DNA of 9,437 nucleotides from an uncultured Eubacteriales bacterium (GCA_934501135.1 CAKSUE010000017.1:1-9437), one strand, 5' to 3'; numbered from the stretch's first letter, positions 1 to 7,565 are shown. Notes: a model not told the origin generated them from the letters alone. Numbers and translations: made by a program.

Positions 1-1
1 A

Positions 2-622
2 TATAAAGTGAGTTCTACCTTTAGAAAATATTCGAGGGTAAGAAGTTCAAGAAATATAACAGGAGCAGAGGCTGCAAAAAGAGTTCTTTTTAATAGCGGT
101 ATAAATGATGTTAAAATAGAACATGTTTCAGGAGAATTAACAGATCATTTTGACCCAAGAACAAAGGTTATTAGATTATCTGATTCTGTATATAACAGTA
201 CGTCTGTTTCAGCAATTGGGGTAGCTGCTCATGAGGCAGGCCATGCAGTTCAGCATGAGGTTGGATATGTCCCTATTAAAATAAGAGGAGCATTGATACC
301 TATTACTCAGTTTGGCTCAACACTATCAATGCCTTTGCTGATTATAGGATTGTTACTACCATCGTATGGCTGGCTGGCCACGGCAGGAATAATTTTATTT
401 AGTTTTTCTGTCCTTTTTCAGTTAGTAACATTACCTGTAGAATTTAATGCAAGCAGAAGAGCTATTGAGACATTAGACAGTACAGGGTTATTATATGGGG
501 AAGAATTAAAAGGTGCTAAAAAAGTTTTATCTGCAGCAGCGTTAACTTACCTTGCAGCAATGATTACAGCTGTGCTAACATTGTTAAGATATGTTTTTAT
601 ATTTGGAAGACGTAATGATTAA
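2..622 (+). CDS. Membrane zinc metallopeptidase, YugP family (5' partial)
   Basis: This is a membrane-embedded zinc protease of the YugP/Zn_peptidase_2 family; the substrate is unknown. Numbering from the GTG at position 8, the zinc site HEAGH is at residues 75-79 inside VAAHEAGHAVQ. A probable third ligand region, LPVEFNASRRA, is near 142-152. Hydrophobic helices lie at about 103-118, 121-140 and 178-199. The gene is cut by the window edge: the codons before the GTG (TAT AAA) are open, and YKVSSTFRKYS aligns in my memory with an internal stretch of B. subtilis YugP. The GTG is therefore probably an internal valine, not a start, and roughly 20-25 N-terminal residues including the first membrane helix are missing. 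It ends 20 bases before rsmB. In Clostridia this family often sits between fmt and rsmB, so fmt upstream is a reasonable guess. Confidence 0.9.
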   Translation, partial: YKVSSTFRKYSRVRSSRNITGAEAAKRVLFNSGINDVKIEHVSGELTDHFDPRTKVIRLSDSVYNSTSVSAIGVAAHEAGHAVQHEVGYVPIKIRGALIPITQFGSTLSMPLLIIGLLLPSYGWLATAGIILFSFSVLFQLVTLPVEFNASRRAIETLDSTGLLYGEELKGAKKVLSAAALTYLAAMITAVLTLLRYVFIFGRRND

Positions 623-642
623 GTTATTGTTAGGGGATTGTA

Positions 643-1980
643 ATGGATAATGCTAGGTTAGTTGCACTAAAAGCTCTTTTAAAAGTTCAGTACAATGATG
701 GTTATTCAAATATAGTGTTAGATAATATGCTAGGTAAATCGGGCCTTAATAAAAAGGATAGATCTTTAGCGACTGCTATATTTTATGGAGTATTAGAAAG
801 AAGAATTGAACTTGATTATATAATTTCGCTATATTCAAAGACAAAACTAAAAAAGTTATCTAAAGATAACTTAGAGATACTTCGTATGGGAATATATCAA
901 ATTAAATTTATGACTAAGATTCCTCATTCTGCAGTGATTAATGAATCGGTAGAGCTGGCAAAGGTGAGGAGACAATTTAAATCAACTGGCTTTATAAATG
1001 CTGTTTTAAGGTCAGTTACTAGAGATTTAAATAATATTAAGTTTCCCGAAGAGAAAGATGATATATTGTTGTATCTTAGTGTAAAATATTCATGTCCTAA
1101 ATGGTTAATTAAACATTTTATTGATTCTTATGATATGCATAATACAATAGAAATATTAGAATCTTTGTCTGGAAGGCCGCCCCTTATTGTAAGAGTAAAC
1201 ACTTTAAAAAATACTACCGGAAAATTAATAGAAATTTTAGAATCCGAGGGAATCAACGTTAAGCGCACTATATTAAAAGATGCATTAGAAATTAATTCAA
1301 TAGATTCCTTATCGGGTATTAAGGCGTTTAAAGAAGGGAGATTTCACGTACAAGATTTAGCTTCTCAAATTTGCTGTGAAATACTTAATCCTAAGGAAGG
1401 ACAAAATGTAATAGATGTATGTGCAGCTCCGGGAGGGAAAACTTTTAATATAGCTCAAAGATTACAAAATAAGGGAAATGTGTTTTCATTTGATTTATAT
1501 GAATCTAAAGTTAATTTAATAAAGGATGATGCTAAAAGGCTTGGAATAAAGATAGTGAATGCATCAGTAAGAGATGCAAGTTTACAGAAAAATGATATTC
1601 CATTGGCTGATAGGGTACTTTGTGATGTGCCCTGTTCAGGGTTGGGAATTATACGAAGAAAGCCTGAAATAAGGTATAAAGATAAAGAAATACTTGACAG
1701 CTTAACAAGTTTGCAGTACCTTATTTTGTGTAATACTGAAAAATTTACAAAAGAAAATGGGATTTTAGTTTACTCTACTTGCACTTTGAATCCGTTAGAG
1801 AATACATATATTGCTAACAAATTTTTGAAAGAGCATAATAATTATGACCCATACGAGATAAAGTTACCTAATGGTATAATGCGTGGAATTGATGAACCTA
1901 AAAACCAACTTACGCTTTTACCAGGGCTAAACAATACAGATGGTTTTTTCATAGCTGCATTTAAAAAACGTAACAATTGA
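643..1980 (+). CDS. rsmB: 16S rRNA (cytosine-C5)-methyltransferase RsmB
   Basis: RsmB methylates C5 of a cytosine in 16S rRNA (C967 in E. coli) using S-adenosylmethionine, in the cytoplasm. The 445-aa length is normal for the family. Residues 1-130 form the NusB-like RNA-binding domain, with the PHSAVINESVELAK signature at 94-107. The Rossmann methyltransferase domain follows. SAM motif I DVCAAPGGKT is at 258-267, motif IV DVPCSG at 328-333 contains C331, and motif VI YSTCT at 377-381 contains C380. By family knowledge the motif VI cysteine is the nucleophile and the motif IV cysteine helps release the product. The ATG start is preceded by GGGG at 633-636. The stop TGA merges with the Shine-Dalgarno site of rlmN, so the two are likely co-transcribed and coupled. 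No damage is visible. Confidence 0.95.
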   Translation: MDNARLVALKALLKVQYNDGYSNIVLDNMLGKSGLNKKDRSLATAIFYGVLERRIELDYIISLYSKTKLKKLSKDNLEILRMGIYQIKFMTKIPHSAVINESVELAKVRRQFKSTGFINAVLRSVTRDLNNIKFPEEKDDILLYLSVKYSCPKWLIKHFIDSYDMHNTIEILESLSGRPPLIVRVNTLKNTTGKLIEILESEGINVKRTILKDALEINSIDSLSGIKAFKEGRFHVQDLASQICCEILNPKEGQNVIDVCAAPGGKTFNIAQRLQNKGNVFSFDLYESKVNLIKDDAKRLGIKIVNASVRDASLQKNDIPLADRVLCDVPCSGLGIIRRKPEIRYKDKEILDSLTSLQYLILCNTEKFTKENGILVYSTCTLNPLENTYIANKFLKEHNNYDPYEIKLPNGIMRGIDEPKNQLTLLPGLNNTDGFFIAAFKKRNN

Positions 1981-1988
1981 GGTGATTT

Positions 1989-3056
1989 ATGGATTCCATA
2001 AAAAATAGAGTTGATATAAAATCTATGTATTTGGAAGAAATAGAAGATGATTTTTCAGAACGTAAATACCCTAAATATAAAGCAAAGCAGGTATTTAAAT
2101 GGCTTAGTAAGGGTGTTTGCTCTTTTGATGAGATGTCTGATTTATCGAAAGAAAATAGAGAAGAATTATCTAAATCATATTATATTTCTGGTCTTTATAT
2201 AGAGAAAAAATCTGTTTCTAAAGTAGACGGAACTATTAAATATCTGTTTAGGCTTGATGATGGAGACTTTATAGAATCTGTCTTAATGAAATATAAACAT
2301 GGTTATTCTATTTGTGTATCAACTCAAGTTGGATGTAAAATGGGCTGTACATTTTGTGCTACAGGTAGAAGTGGATTTTCGAGAAATCTTAGAGCATCCG
2401 AAATATTATCTCAAATATATATGGCCCAAATTGACAATAATATAAGAATATCTAATGTAGTATTAATGGGAATGGGAGAACCTCTCGATAATTATGATAA
2501 TGTTATTAGGTTTTTGAGATTGGTTTCTTGTAAAGAAGGAGTTAACATAGGGTTAAGACACATTTCTTTGTCTACATGTGGAGTTGTAGATAAAATATAT
2601 AAACTTTCTAAAGAGAAACTTCCTATAACTTTGTCAATTTCTCTTCATGCACCAAATGATAATATAAGATCTATAACTATGCCGATAAATAAAAAATGGG
2701 GTGTAGATGATCTTATTATTGCTTGCAAAGATTATATAAAGGAAACAAATAGAAGAATTTCATTTGAATATGCTATGATAAAAGGACTTAACGATACAGA
2801 CGAATGCGCCGAAGAATTGGGGGAAAAACTATCTGGAATATTATGCCATGTTAATTTAATTTTGATAAATGAAGTTAATGGAACTAAATATAAAAAAAGT
2901 GGAAAAGAGAGAGTAGAGAAGTTTATAAGTATTCTTTCAAAAAAGGGGCTAAATGTTACAGTGAGAAGGAAACTAGGATATGATATAGATGCTTCATGCG
3001 GACAATTAAAAAGAAATTATTTGAAGGGGGAGGGGAATACATATGAAAATATATAG
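1989..3056 (+). CDS. rlmN: Dual-specificity 23S rRNA/tRNA adenine-C2 methyltransferase RlmN
   Basis: RlmN is a radical-SAM enzyme that makes m2A at A2503 of 23S rRNA and, in characterised homologues, at A37 of some tRNAs. The protein is 355 aa, the usual length. The 4Fe-4S ligands are the CX3CX2C motif C116, C120 and C123 in QVGCKMGCTFC. GMGEPL at 161-166 is the SAM-binding GGEP-like motif. The two mechanistic cysteines are present: C109 (in SICVST, matching E. coli C118) and C337 (in ASCGQL, matching E. coli C355, the one that carries the transient methyl group). This separates RlmN from the Cfr resistance enzymes only loosely, but RxxGxDIxAxCGQL at the C-terminus is typical RlmN. GAGGTGAT at 1979-1986 is the ribosome site, overlapping the rsmB stop. 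The last 14 bases overlap prpC. Confidence 0.97.
   Translation: MDSIKNRVDIKSMYLEEIEDDFSERKYPKYKAKQVFKWLSKGVCSFDEMSDLSKENREELSKSYYISGLYIEKKSVSKVDGTIKYLFRLDDGDFIESVLMKYKHGYSICVSTQVGCKMGCTFCATGRSGFSRNLRASEILSQIYMAQIDNNIRISNVVLMGMGEPLDNYDNVIRFLRLVSCKEGVNIGLRHISLSTCGVVDKIYKLSKEKLPITLSISLHAPNDNIRSITMPINKKWGVDDLIIACKDYIKETNRRISFEYAMIKGLNDTDECAEELGEKLSGILCHVNLILINEVNGTKYKKSGKERVEKFISILSKKGLNVTVRRKLGYDIDASCGQLKRNYLKGEGNTYENI
3026..3035 (+). promoter_or_regulatory. Ribosome binding site of prpC inside the rlmN coding end
   Basis: The run GGGGGAGGGG lies 7 bases before the prpC ATG and within the last ten codons of rlmN, where it encodes part of the K-G-E-G-N tail. It is an unusually long purine tract and supports the 3043 start and translational coupling of phosphatase to RlmN synthesis. 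Confidence 0.8.
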
Positions 3057-3777
3057 TAAAAGTGATATTGGTCTTGTTAGATCAAGTAATCAGGATTCAT
3101 GTAACGCTGAATACTTCCCCGGGAACTCTGCATGGGCCGTTGTTTGTGATGGTATGGGAGGAGCAAACGGCGGAGATATAGCAAGCAAGATAGCAGTAGA
3201 TGAAATAACAAAACATATAAATGAGTCGTATAAAGAAAACTTAGATTCAACCTCTATTAGATCTATCATGGAGGAATCAGTTAATTTTGCTAATAAGGAA
3301 ATATATAAAAGATCTTTGTTAAACACTGAACTAAGAGGTATGGGTACCACTGTTGTATTGGCGGTAGTAATAGATGACATTTTGCGCATTGTTTATGCAG
3401 GAGATAGCAGAGCATACATTATAAATAAAAATGAATCTGTTCAGATTACTACAGACCATTCTATGGTACAACAAATGGTAAAAAGTGGTCAGATAACTGA
3501 AACACAGGCAAAAGAACATCCAAATAAAAATATAATTACTAGAGCGTTGGGTGTGGATTCAAAAATTAATCTAGATTATATAGAATTTAAACTAAAAGAA
3601 AATGATTCTGTGTTAATATGTACTGACGGTTTAACAAATTATGTTGATTCAGAAGCTATTTGTAAATTATATAATCAATTTCCAATGGAGGTTTTGGCAG
3701 ATAAGTTAGTGTTTACTGCTAAGGACATGGGTGGTAGTGATAATATCACGGTTGTGCTGATTAGTAGAGAAGCTTAA
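3043..3777 (+). CDS. prpC: PP2C-type Ser/Thr protein phosphatase PrpC/Stp
   Basis: PrpC is a Mn/Mg-dependent PPM-family phosphatase that removes phosphate from PrkC and its targets. It is a soluble 244-aa catalytic domain, standard for bacterial PrpC/Stp. Visible motifs are GLVRSSNQD at 10-18 (phosphate-binding arginine R13, metal-site D18), CDGMGG at 35-40 (metal ligand D36), GMGTT at 99-103, AGDSRAY at 119-125, CTDGL at 193-197 (D195) and GSDNITVV at 231-238 (D233). All expected metal-binding acidic residues are intact, so an active enzyme is expected. The start overlaps the rlmN end by 14 bases and prkC begins 14 bases after the stop. The phosphatase/kinase pair is thus made together, the usual arrangement in Firmicutes. 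Two stop codons (TAA TAG) close the gene, the second merging into the prkC ribosome site. Confidence 0.95.
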   Translation: MKIYSKSDIGLVRSSNQDSCNAEYFPGNSAWAVVCDGMGGANGGDIASKIAVDEITKHINESYKENLDSTSIRSIMEESVNFANKEIYKRSLLNTELRGMGTTVVLAVVIDDILRIVYAGDSRAYIINKNESVQITTDHSMVQQMVKSGQITETQAKEHPNKNIITRALGVDSKINLDYIEFKLKENDSVLICTDGLTNYVDSEAICKLYNQFPMEVLADKLVFTAKDMGGSDNITVVLISREA

Positions 3778-3791
3778 TAGGAGATGATTTA

Positions 3792-5801
3792 ATGGATAAG
3801 TATACCGGTAAAAGACTGGACGGAAGATATGAGATACATGAGCTCATAGGCACAGGTGGAATGGCTGTAGTCTACAGGGCTTATGATACAATAGATGATA
3901 GAGTTGTTGCCATAAAAATACTAAAAGATGAGTTTGCAGATAACAGTGAATTTATTAGACGTTTTAAGAATGAATCTAAAGCGATAGCTGTGCTCTCTCA
4001 TCCTAATATAGTGAAAGTTTATGATGTAAGCTTTGGCGATAGAATTCAGTATATAGTAATGGAATATATAGATGGTATAACTTTAAAGGATTATTTAAGC
4101 CATCAAAAAGACATTAAGTGGCAAGAAGCTGTACACTTTACTGCTCAAATTTTGAGCGCTCTAAACCATGCTCATTCAAAAGGTGTAATTCATAGGGATA
4201 TTAAACCACAGAATATTATTTTGCTTCAAGATGGCACAATTAAGGTAACGGATTTTGGAATTGCAAGATTTTCTAAAAGCAAAACAAGAACAATGACAGA
4301 TAAAGCTATAGGTTCAGTTCATTATATAGCGCCAGAACAAGCAAGAGGGGATTTAACAGATGAGAAAGCAGACATATATTCTGTAGGTGTTATGCTTTAT
4401 GAGATGACAACTGGTGAGTTACCGTTTGAGGCGGATAATGCCGTATCTGTAGCTATAATGCAACTTCAAACCCAACCAAGAAAACCGAGAAATATAAATC
4501 CAGATATACCTGAAGGGCTTGAAGATATAACGATGAAAGCTATGCAAAAAGATCCAGGAAATAGATATCAGACTGCTCAGCAGATGCTGGATGATCTTGA
4601 AAAATTTATGATGGATCCTGGAATTAGATTTAATTATATGTATGATGACAGTAATTTATCGCAGTATAATGCAGTGGCAAAACCTGAACCTGATTATGAT
4701 GATAATTATAATATGACAGCTAATGAGCTTGATTCAGGAAAAAACAAGAAAAGAAATATGATGATAATTGCTGGCATTGGTGCAGCAGTTGTATTATTTG
4801 CATTGATTTTTGGAATAATGGCATTAACAAAATCATGTGGAAACTCTGCTAAGGATGTAGACGTACCTAACTTTGTTGGAATGAAATTATCAGATGTACA
4901 AGGCAATTCGAAATATAAATTCACATGGAAAATTGAAACGACTTATGATTCAACCCAGGCAGAAGGTGTTATACTTGATCAAAACCCTAAAGCTGGTTCT
5001 AAAAAGGTTAAAGAGGGTGCAACAATTACATTAACAGTTAATTCATCTGGTACAACTGTTACTGTTCCAGCTGTTAAAGGTATGACTAAAGATTCAGCTA
5101 AGGCTAAAATCGTATCAGCAGGTCTTGTATGCAGCGAAATAAGAGAGATAGAAGATTCAGAGACAGCTGCGGGAATAGTTATAAGTAGTGATCCACAGGA
5201 AGGTACAGAGGTTAAAGTTAACAGTTCAGTTAGGCTGTATATAAGCAAAGGTGCAAGTGAAAAAAAGGTAACAGTTCCTAATGTTATAAATAAATCATAC
5301 GATACTGCTAAAAAAGAGCTTGAGTCATTAGGATTAGACGTAGAAAAAGTTACAGAAGATAGTGAAAAGGTAAAAGATACTGTTATTTCTCAAGATCCAT
5401 TAAATTCTGTTGAGGTTTCTGAGGGAACTACTGTTACACTTACGGTAAGTTCCGGTAAATCGATAGAGTCCAAAACTGAGCAAACTATTGATATATCTGT
5501 TCCTTTGCCGTCTAATGTTAATTATGCTGTTACAGTAAAATCATATATTGATTGGCAACTGGTAGATACTGTTAGTGTTATACCGTCTAGTGTTGGATCT
5601 TATAGGGTATCAGTAAAAGGAACAACTGGAACAAAAACAGTAAAAATAACATTAAATGGGGATACGTATCATATTTATTCGGTTAACTTTGATACAGGCA
5701 ATGTTGCATTAGTTGAAGAACATGAATTTACCTCTGGAGCATCATCTTCACAATCATCTGCGCAATCATCCTCACAAGAATCAAGCAGTTCAAAAATATG
5801 A
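3792..5801 (+). CDS. prkC: PASTA-domain Ser/Thr protein kinase PrkC
   Basis: PrkC is a single-pass membrane Hanks-type kinase that senses peptidoglycan fragments or lipid II through outside PASTA repeats. The kinase domain is at about 13-272: glycine loop GTGGMAVV 20-27, catalytic lysine K42, HRDIKPQN 134-141 with D136, DFG 154-156 and APE 180-182. Threonines T165, T167 and T169 in the activation loop form the TxTxT pattern autophosphorylated in B. subtilis PrkC. A KKR stop-transfer patch (319-321) precedes the membrane helix at 323-346. Three PASTA repeats follow at about 356-417, 423-486 and 492-554, each starting with a V-P-x-hydrophobic motif. Residues 562-645 look like a beta-rich domain, comparable to the Ig-like C-terminus of B. 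subtilis PrkC. Residues 649-669 are a Ser/Gln-rich tail. The ribosome site AGGAGATGA lies just upstream. The stop overlaps the rsgA start. Confidence 0.95.
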   Translation: MDKYTGKRLDGRYEIHELIGTGGMAVVYRAYDTIDDRVVAIKILKDEFADNSEFIRRFKNESKAIAVLSHPNIVKVYDVSFGDRIQYIVMEYIDGITLKDYLSHQKDIKWQEAVHFTAQILSALNHAHSKGVIHRDIKPQNIILLQDGTIKVTDFGIARFSKSKTRTMTDKAIGSVHYIAPEQARGDLTDEKADIYSVGVMLYEMTTGELPFEADNAVSVAIMQLQTQPRKPRNINPDIPEGLEDITMKAMQKDPGNRYQTAQQMLDDLEKFMMDPGIRFNYMYDDSNLSQYNAVAKPEPDYDDNYNMTANELDSGKNKKRNMMIIAGIGAAVVLFALIFGIMALTKSCGNSAKDVDVPNFVGMKLSDVQGNSKYKFTWKIETTYDSTQAEGVILDQNPKAGSKKVKEGATITLTVNSSGTTVTVPAVKGMTKDSAKAKIVSAGLVCSEIREIEDSETAAGIVISSDPQEGTEVKVNSSVRLYISKGASEKKVTVPNVINKSYDTAKKELESLGLDVEKVTEDSEKVKDTVISQDPLNSVEVSEGTTVTLTVSSGKSIESKTEQTIDISVPLPSNVNYAVTVKSYIDWQLVDTVSVIPSSVGSYRVSVKGTTGTKTVKITLNGDTYHIYSVNFDTGNVALVEEHEFTSGASSSQSSAQSSSQESSSSKI

Positions 5802-6688
5802 ATAAAGATAATGGAGTTATATTGAAAGGCATTGGAGGTTTCTACTATGTAGAAGTCTCCAATAATGTAGTATATGAATGTAAGGCCAGAGGACTGTTTA
5901 GAAAAAATAAAGTTAAACCTTGTGTGGGAGATAATGTAATAATTAGCATAAGTGATGATGGCCTTTGTATGATAGAGAGAATATTACCTAGAAAAAATGA
6001 ACTTATTCGTCCACCTATCTCTAATATAGACCAGCTTATAATAGTTTCCTCGGTGTGTGATCCATCACCCAGTACAGTAATTATAGATAAAATGATAGCG
6101 TTATCGGTTAATAAAGGTATAGAACCTATTATTGTAATAACAAAAACAGATTTACCGCATGAGAAAACATTAAAAGAAATATATGAGATAGCTGGGATTA
6201 AGGTAATAGAGTTTTCATCAAAGGATTTAAGAAATATTGATTATATAAAAGAACTTTTGCAGGGAAAAATATCTGCATTTACAGGTAACTCAGGTGTTGG
6301 AAAATCGACACTCTTGAATTGTATAGATAAAAGGCTTTTATTGGAAACTTCTAGTATAAGTAATAAACTTGGTAGAGGAAAACATACTACAAGATCGGTG
6401 GAACTATTTAAAATCTCCGATTCAACTTATGCTGCAGATACACCGGGGTTTTCAGCTGTTGATATAGAGAGATATGAGAAAATAGATAAGGATGAAATAC
6501 AATACTGCTTTAAAGAATTTAGATCTTATTTAAATAACTGTAAGTTTACATCTTGTTCTCATACGTGCGAAAAAGGGTGTGCTGTAATAGAAGCCGTTAA
6601 AAATGGGAATATAAGTAAATCCCGACACAACAGTTATGTGTATATGTACAATGAGGTAAAAGATATTAAAGAGTGGGTAAAAAAGTAA
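5798..6688 (+). CDS. rsgA: Small ribosomal subunit biogenesis GTPase RsgA
   Basis: RsgA (YjeQ/CpgA) is a circularly permuted GTPase that checks late 30S maturation. Residues 1-68 fit the N-terminal OB-fold. GTPase motifs occur in the permuted order G4 TKTD 115-118, G1 GNSGVGKS 163-170, G2 around HTT 196-198, G3 DTPG 214-217. The C-terminal zinc knuckle is C248-X4-C253-X-H255-X5-C261, the exact family spacing. Length (296 aa) is normal. The ATG overlaps the prkC stop as ATGA and no strong Shine-Dalgarno site is visible, so re-initiation by ribosomes finishing prkC is likely. In B. subtilis the homologue CpgA is phosphorylated by PrkC, so kinase, phosphatase and a likely client are encoded together. 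Unlike B. subtilis, the next gene is thiN; no rpe intervenes. Confidence 0.96.
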   Translation: MNKDNGVILKGIGGFYYVEVSNNVVYECKARGLFRKNKVKPCVGDNVIISISDDGLCMIERILPRKNELIRPPISNIDQLIIVSSVCDPSPSTVIIDKMIALSVNKGIEPIIVITKTDLPHEKTLKEIYEIAGIKVIEFSSKDLRNIDYIKELLQGKISAFTGNSGVGKSTLLNCIDKRLLLETSSISNKLGRGKHTTRSVELFKISDSTYAADTPGFSAVDIERYEKIDKDEIQYCFKEFRSYLNNCKFTSCSHTCEKGCAVIEAVKNGNISKSRHNSYVYMYNEVKDIKEWVKK

Positions 6689-7320
6689 TGAGATGTGTTA
6701 TAGTAGCCGCTTCTAATGAATCTGATATTGAATATATAAAAGATAATATTACAGCAAAAGATTATATAATCAGTGCTGATGCAGGACTTGATAAACTAAA
6801 TAAGATTAATATTAAGCCAAATTTAATAGTAGGTGATTTCGACTCTTATTCTGGAAAATTTTTGGAAAATGTTGAGATATTAAGGCTTCCTGTTTGTAAA
6901 GATGACACAGATACATTTTATGCTGTAAAAGAAGGCATAAAAAGAGGATATAAATCGTTTGCTATCTTTGGTGGAATTGGCGGACGGTTTGACCATACCT
7001 TTGCAAATCTGTGTGTTCTTGAGTATTTATCAGATAAAGGGTACTCGAACTTACTTATAGATAGAAGAAATAAAGCTTTTATAATGGGAAAGGGACAAAC
7101 AACTATTTATGGAACTAAAAATGAGAATGTATCTGTATTTCCATTTGGGGCAAACTGTTGTACTGTAAGTTATGATGGTCTTATGTACAATATGAAGGAA
7201 GAAACTCTTTATAGTAATATTGGTAATGGACCTATGGGAGTTAGTAATTCATTTTTAGGTAAAGAGGCAACAATTACAGTTCACTCAGGAAAAGCATTAG
7301 TAGTAGTATCGAGAGATTAA
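6688..7320 (+). CDS. thiN: Thiamine pyrophosphokinase
   Basis: This enzyme transfers pyrophosphate from ATP to thiamine to give thiamine diphosphate. The 210-aa protein shows SADAGLD at 29-35, VGDFDS 48-53, KDDTDT 71-76, the GGIGGRFDH loop 95-103 and GVSNSF 184-189, the run of motifs seen across the family. I chose ATG 6688, which shares one base with the rsgA stop (TAATG) and has GAGTGGG about 10 bases upstream. It makes the protein begin MRCVIVAASNE, directly at the first beta strand. A GTG at 6673 would add five residues (MGKKV) but has a poorly placed ribosome site. Coupled translation with rsgA is expected. No terminator follows, so transcripts may run on into the small-protein/spoVM segment. 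Confidence 0.93.
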   Translation: MRCVIVAASNESDIEYIKDNITAKDYIISADAGLDKLNKINIKPNLIVGDFDSYSGKFLENVEILRLPVCKDDTDTFYAVKEGIKRGYKSFAIFGGIGGRFDHTFANLCVLEYLSDKGYSNLLIDRRNKAFIMGKGQTTIYGTKNENVSVFPFGANCCTVSYDGLMYNMKEETLYSNIGNGPMGVSNSFLGKEATITVHSGKALVVVSRD

Positions 7321-7340
7321 CCTTTAAATGCTTGTTTGGG

Positions 7341-7366
7341 ACATAATTTAAATATTTGCATATAAT
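7341..7366 (+). promoter_or_regulatory. Candidate promoter for the 47-aa ORF and spoVM
   Basis: TATAAT at 7361-7366 is a perfect sigma-A -10 hexamer but the best -35 (TTGGGA, 7336-7341) is 19 bases away, longer than ideal. The same bases read as CATATAAT (7359-7366), close to the sigma-E -10 CATACAAT, with ACATAAT at 7341-7347 as a possible -35, though the 11-base spacer is about three bases short. The stretch 7321-7421 contains no coding signal and is the natural place for a sporulation promoter. Which sigma factor applies cannot be decided by eye. Confidence 0.4.
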
Positions 7367-7406
7367 AAATTAAGACTCGTAAGCAATAAGAAGTATATGA
7401 CTTAAC

Positions 7407-7415
7407 GGCGGTGAT
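7407..7415 (+). promoter_or_regulatory. Ribosome binding site of the 47-aa ORF
   Basis: GGCGGTGAT differs from the ideal GGAGGTGAT at one base and ends 6 bases before ATG 7422. This is the main reason to believe the short ORF is translated. Confidence 0.75.
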
Positions 7416-7421
7416 AAGCTT

Positions 7422-7565
7422 ATGTGTGGATATAGAAATCAAGGCAAAAATGCATTTATTTTTGCATTGGGGCTTTCATTTTCGTTTTTTTGTCCTGAAA
7501 GGATTGTTATAATAGTTATTGCAATTGCGCTAATGGTTCTAGCTATATCTTTAATGAGATGTTAG
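7422..7565 (+). CDS. Small hydrophobic protein, probable two-helix membrane protein, unknown function
   Basis: I do not recognise a named family. The 47-residue product begins MCGYRNQGKN, a short polar head with net positive charge. A hydrophobic stretch at residues 11-23, rich in Phe/Leu, follows, then a tight C-P-E-R turn at 24-27, a second hydrophobic stretch of Ile/Val/Ala/Leu at 28-44, and a C-terminal MRC. This pattern predicts a membrane hairpin with both ends on the same side. Cysteines are at positions 2, 24 and 47, that is at both ends and in the turn. A near-ideal ribosome site precedes it, and spoVM starts 31 bases after the stop, so the two are probably co-transcribed. Short Cys-ended hydrophobic proteins with a C-P turn are, as I recall, scattered in clostridial genomes without assigned function. 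A sporulation role is inferred from position only. Confidence 0.7.
   Translation: MCGYRNQGKNAFIFALGLSFSFFCPERIVIIVIAIALMVLAISLMRC

Noticed and set aside
8..10. GTG as the start of the metallopeptidase
   Set aside because: The frame stays open to the window edge, no ribosome site fits, and the YugP family has about 20-25 more residues with a membrane helix upstream.
2322..2380. Cfr-type antibiotic resistance methyltransferase instead of RlmN
   Set aside because: The protein has the RlmN C-terminal signature, normal length and a conserved housekeeping location between rsmB and prpC.
3090..3519. Open frames on the - strand inside prpC
   Set aside because: They lie opposite a fully supported phosphatase, lack ribosome sites and have no recognisable domain.
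4706..5248. Open frames on the - strand inside prkC
   Set aside because: They are antisense shadows of the linker and PASTA-coding region, with no independent signal.
6673..6675. GTG as the start of thiN
   Set aside because: It has a poorly spaced ribosome site and adds five residues that the family does not need; ATG 6688 overlapping the rsgA stop is better.
7370..7405. Possible hairpin TTAAG...CTTAA upstream of the 47-aa ORF
   Set aside because: Only about five pairs over a 20-plus-base loop in AT-rich DNA; chance is sufficient, and no T-run or riboswitch-like conserved core is seen.
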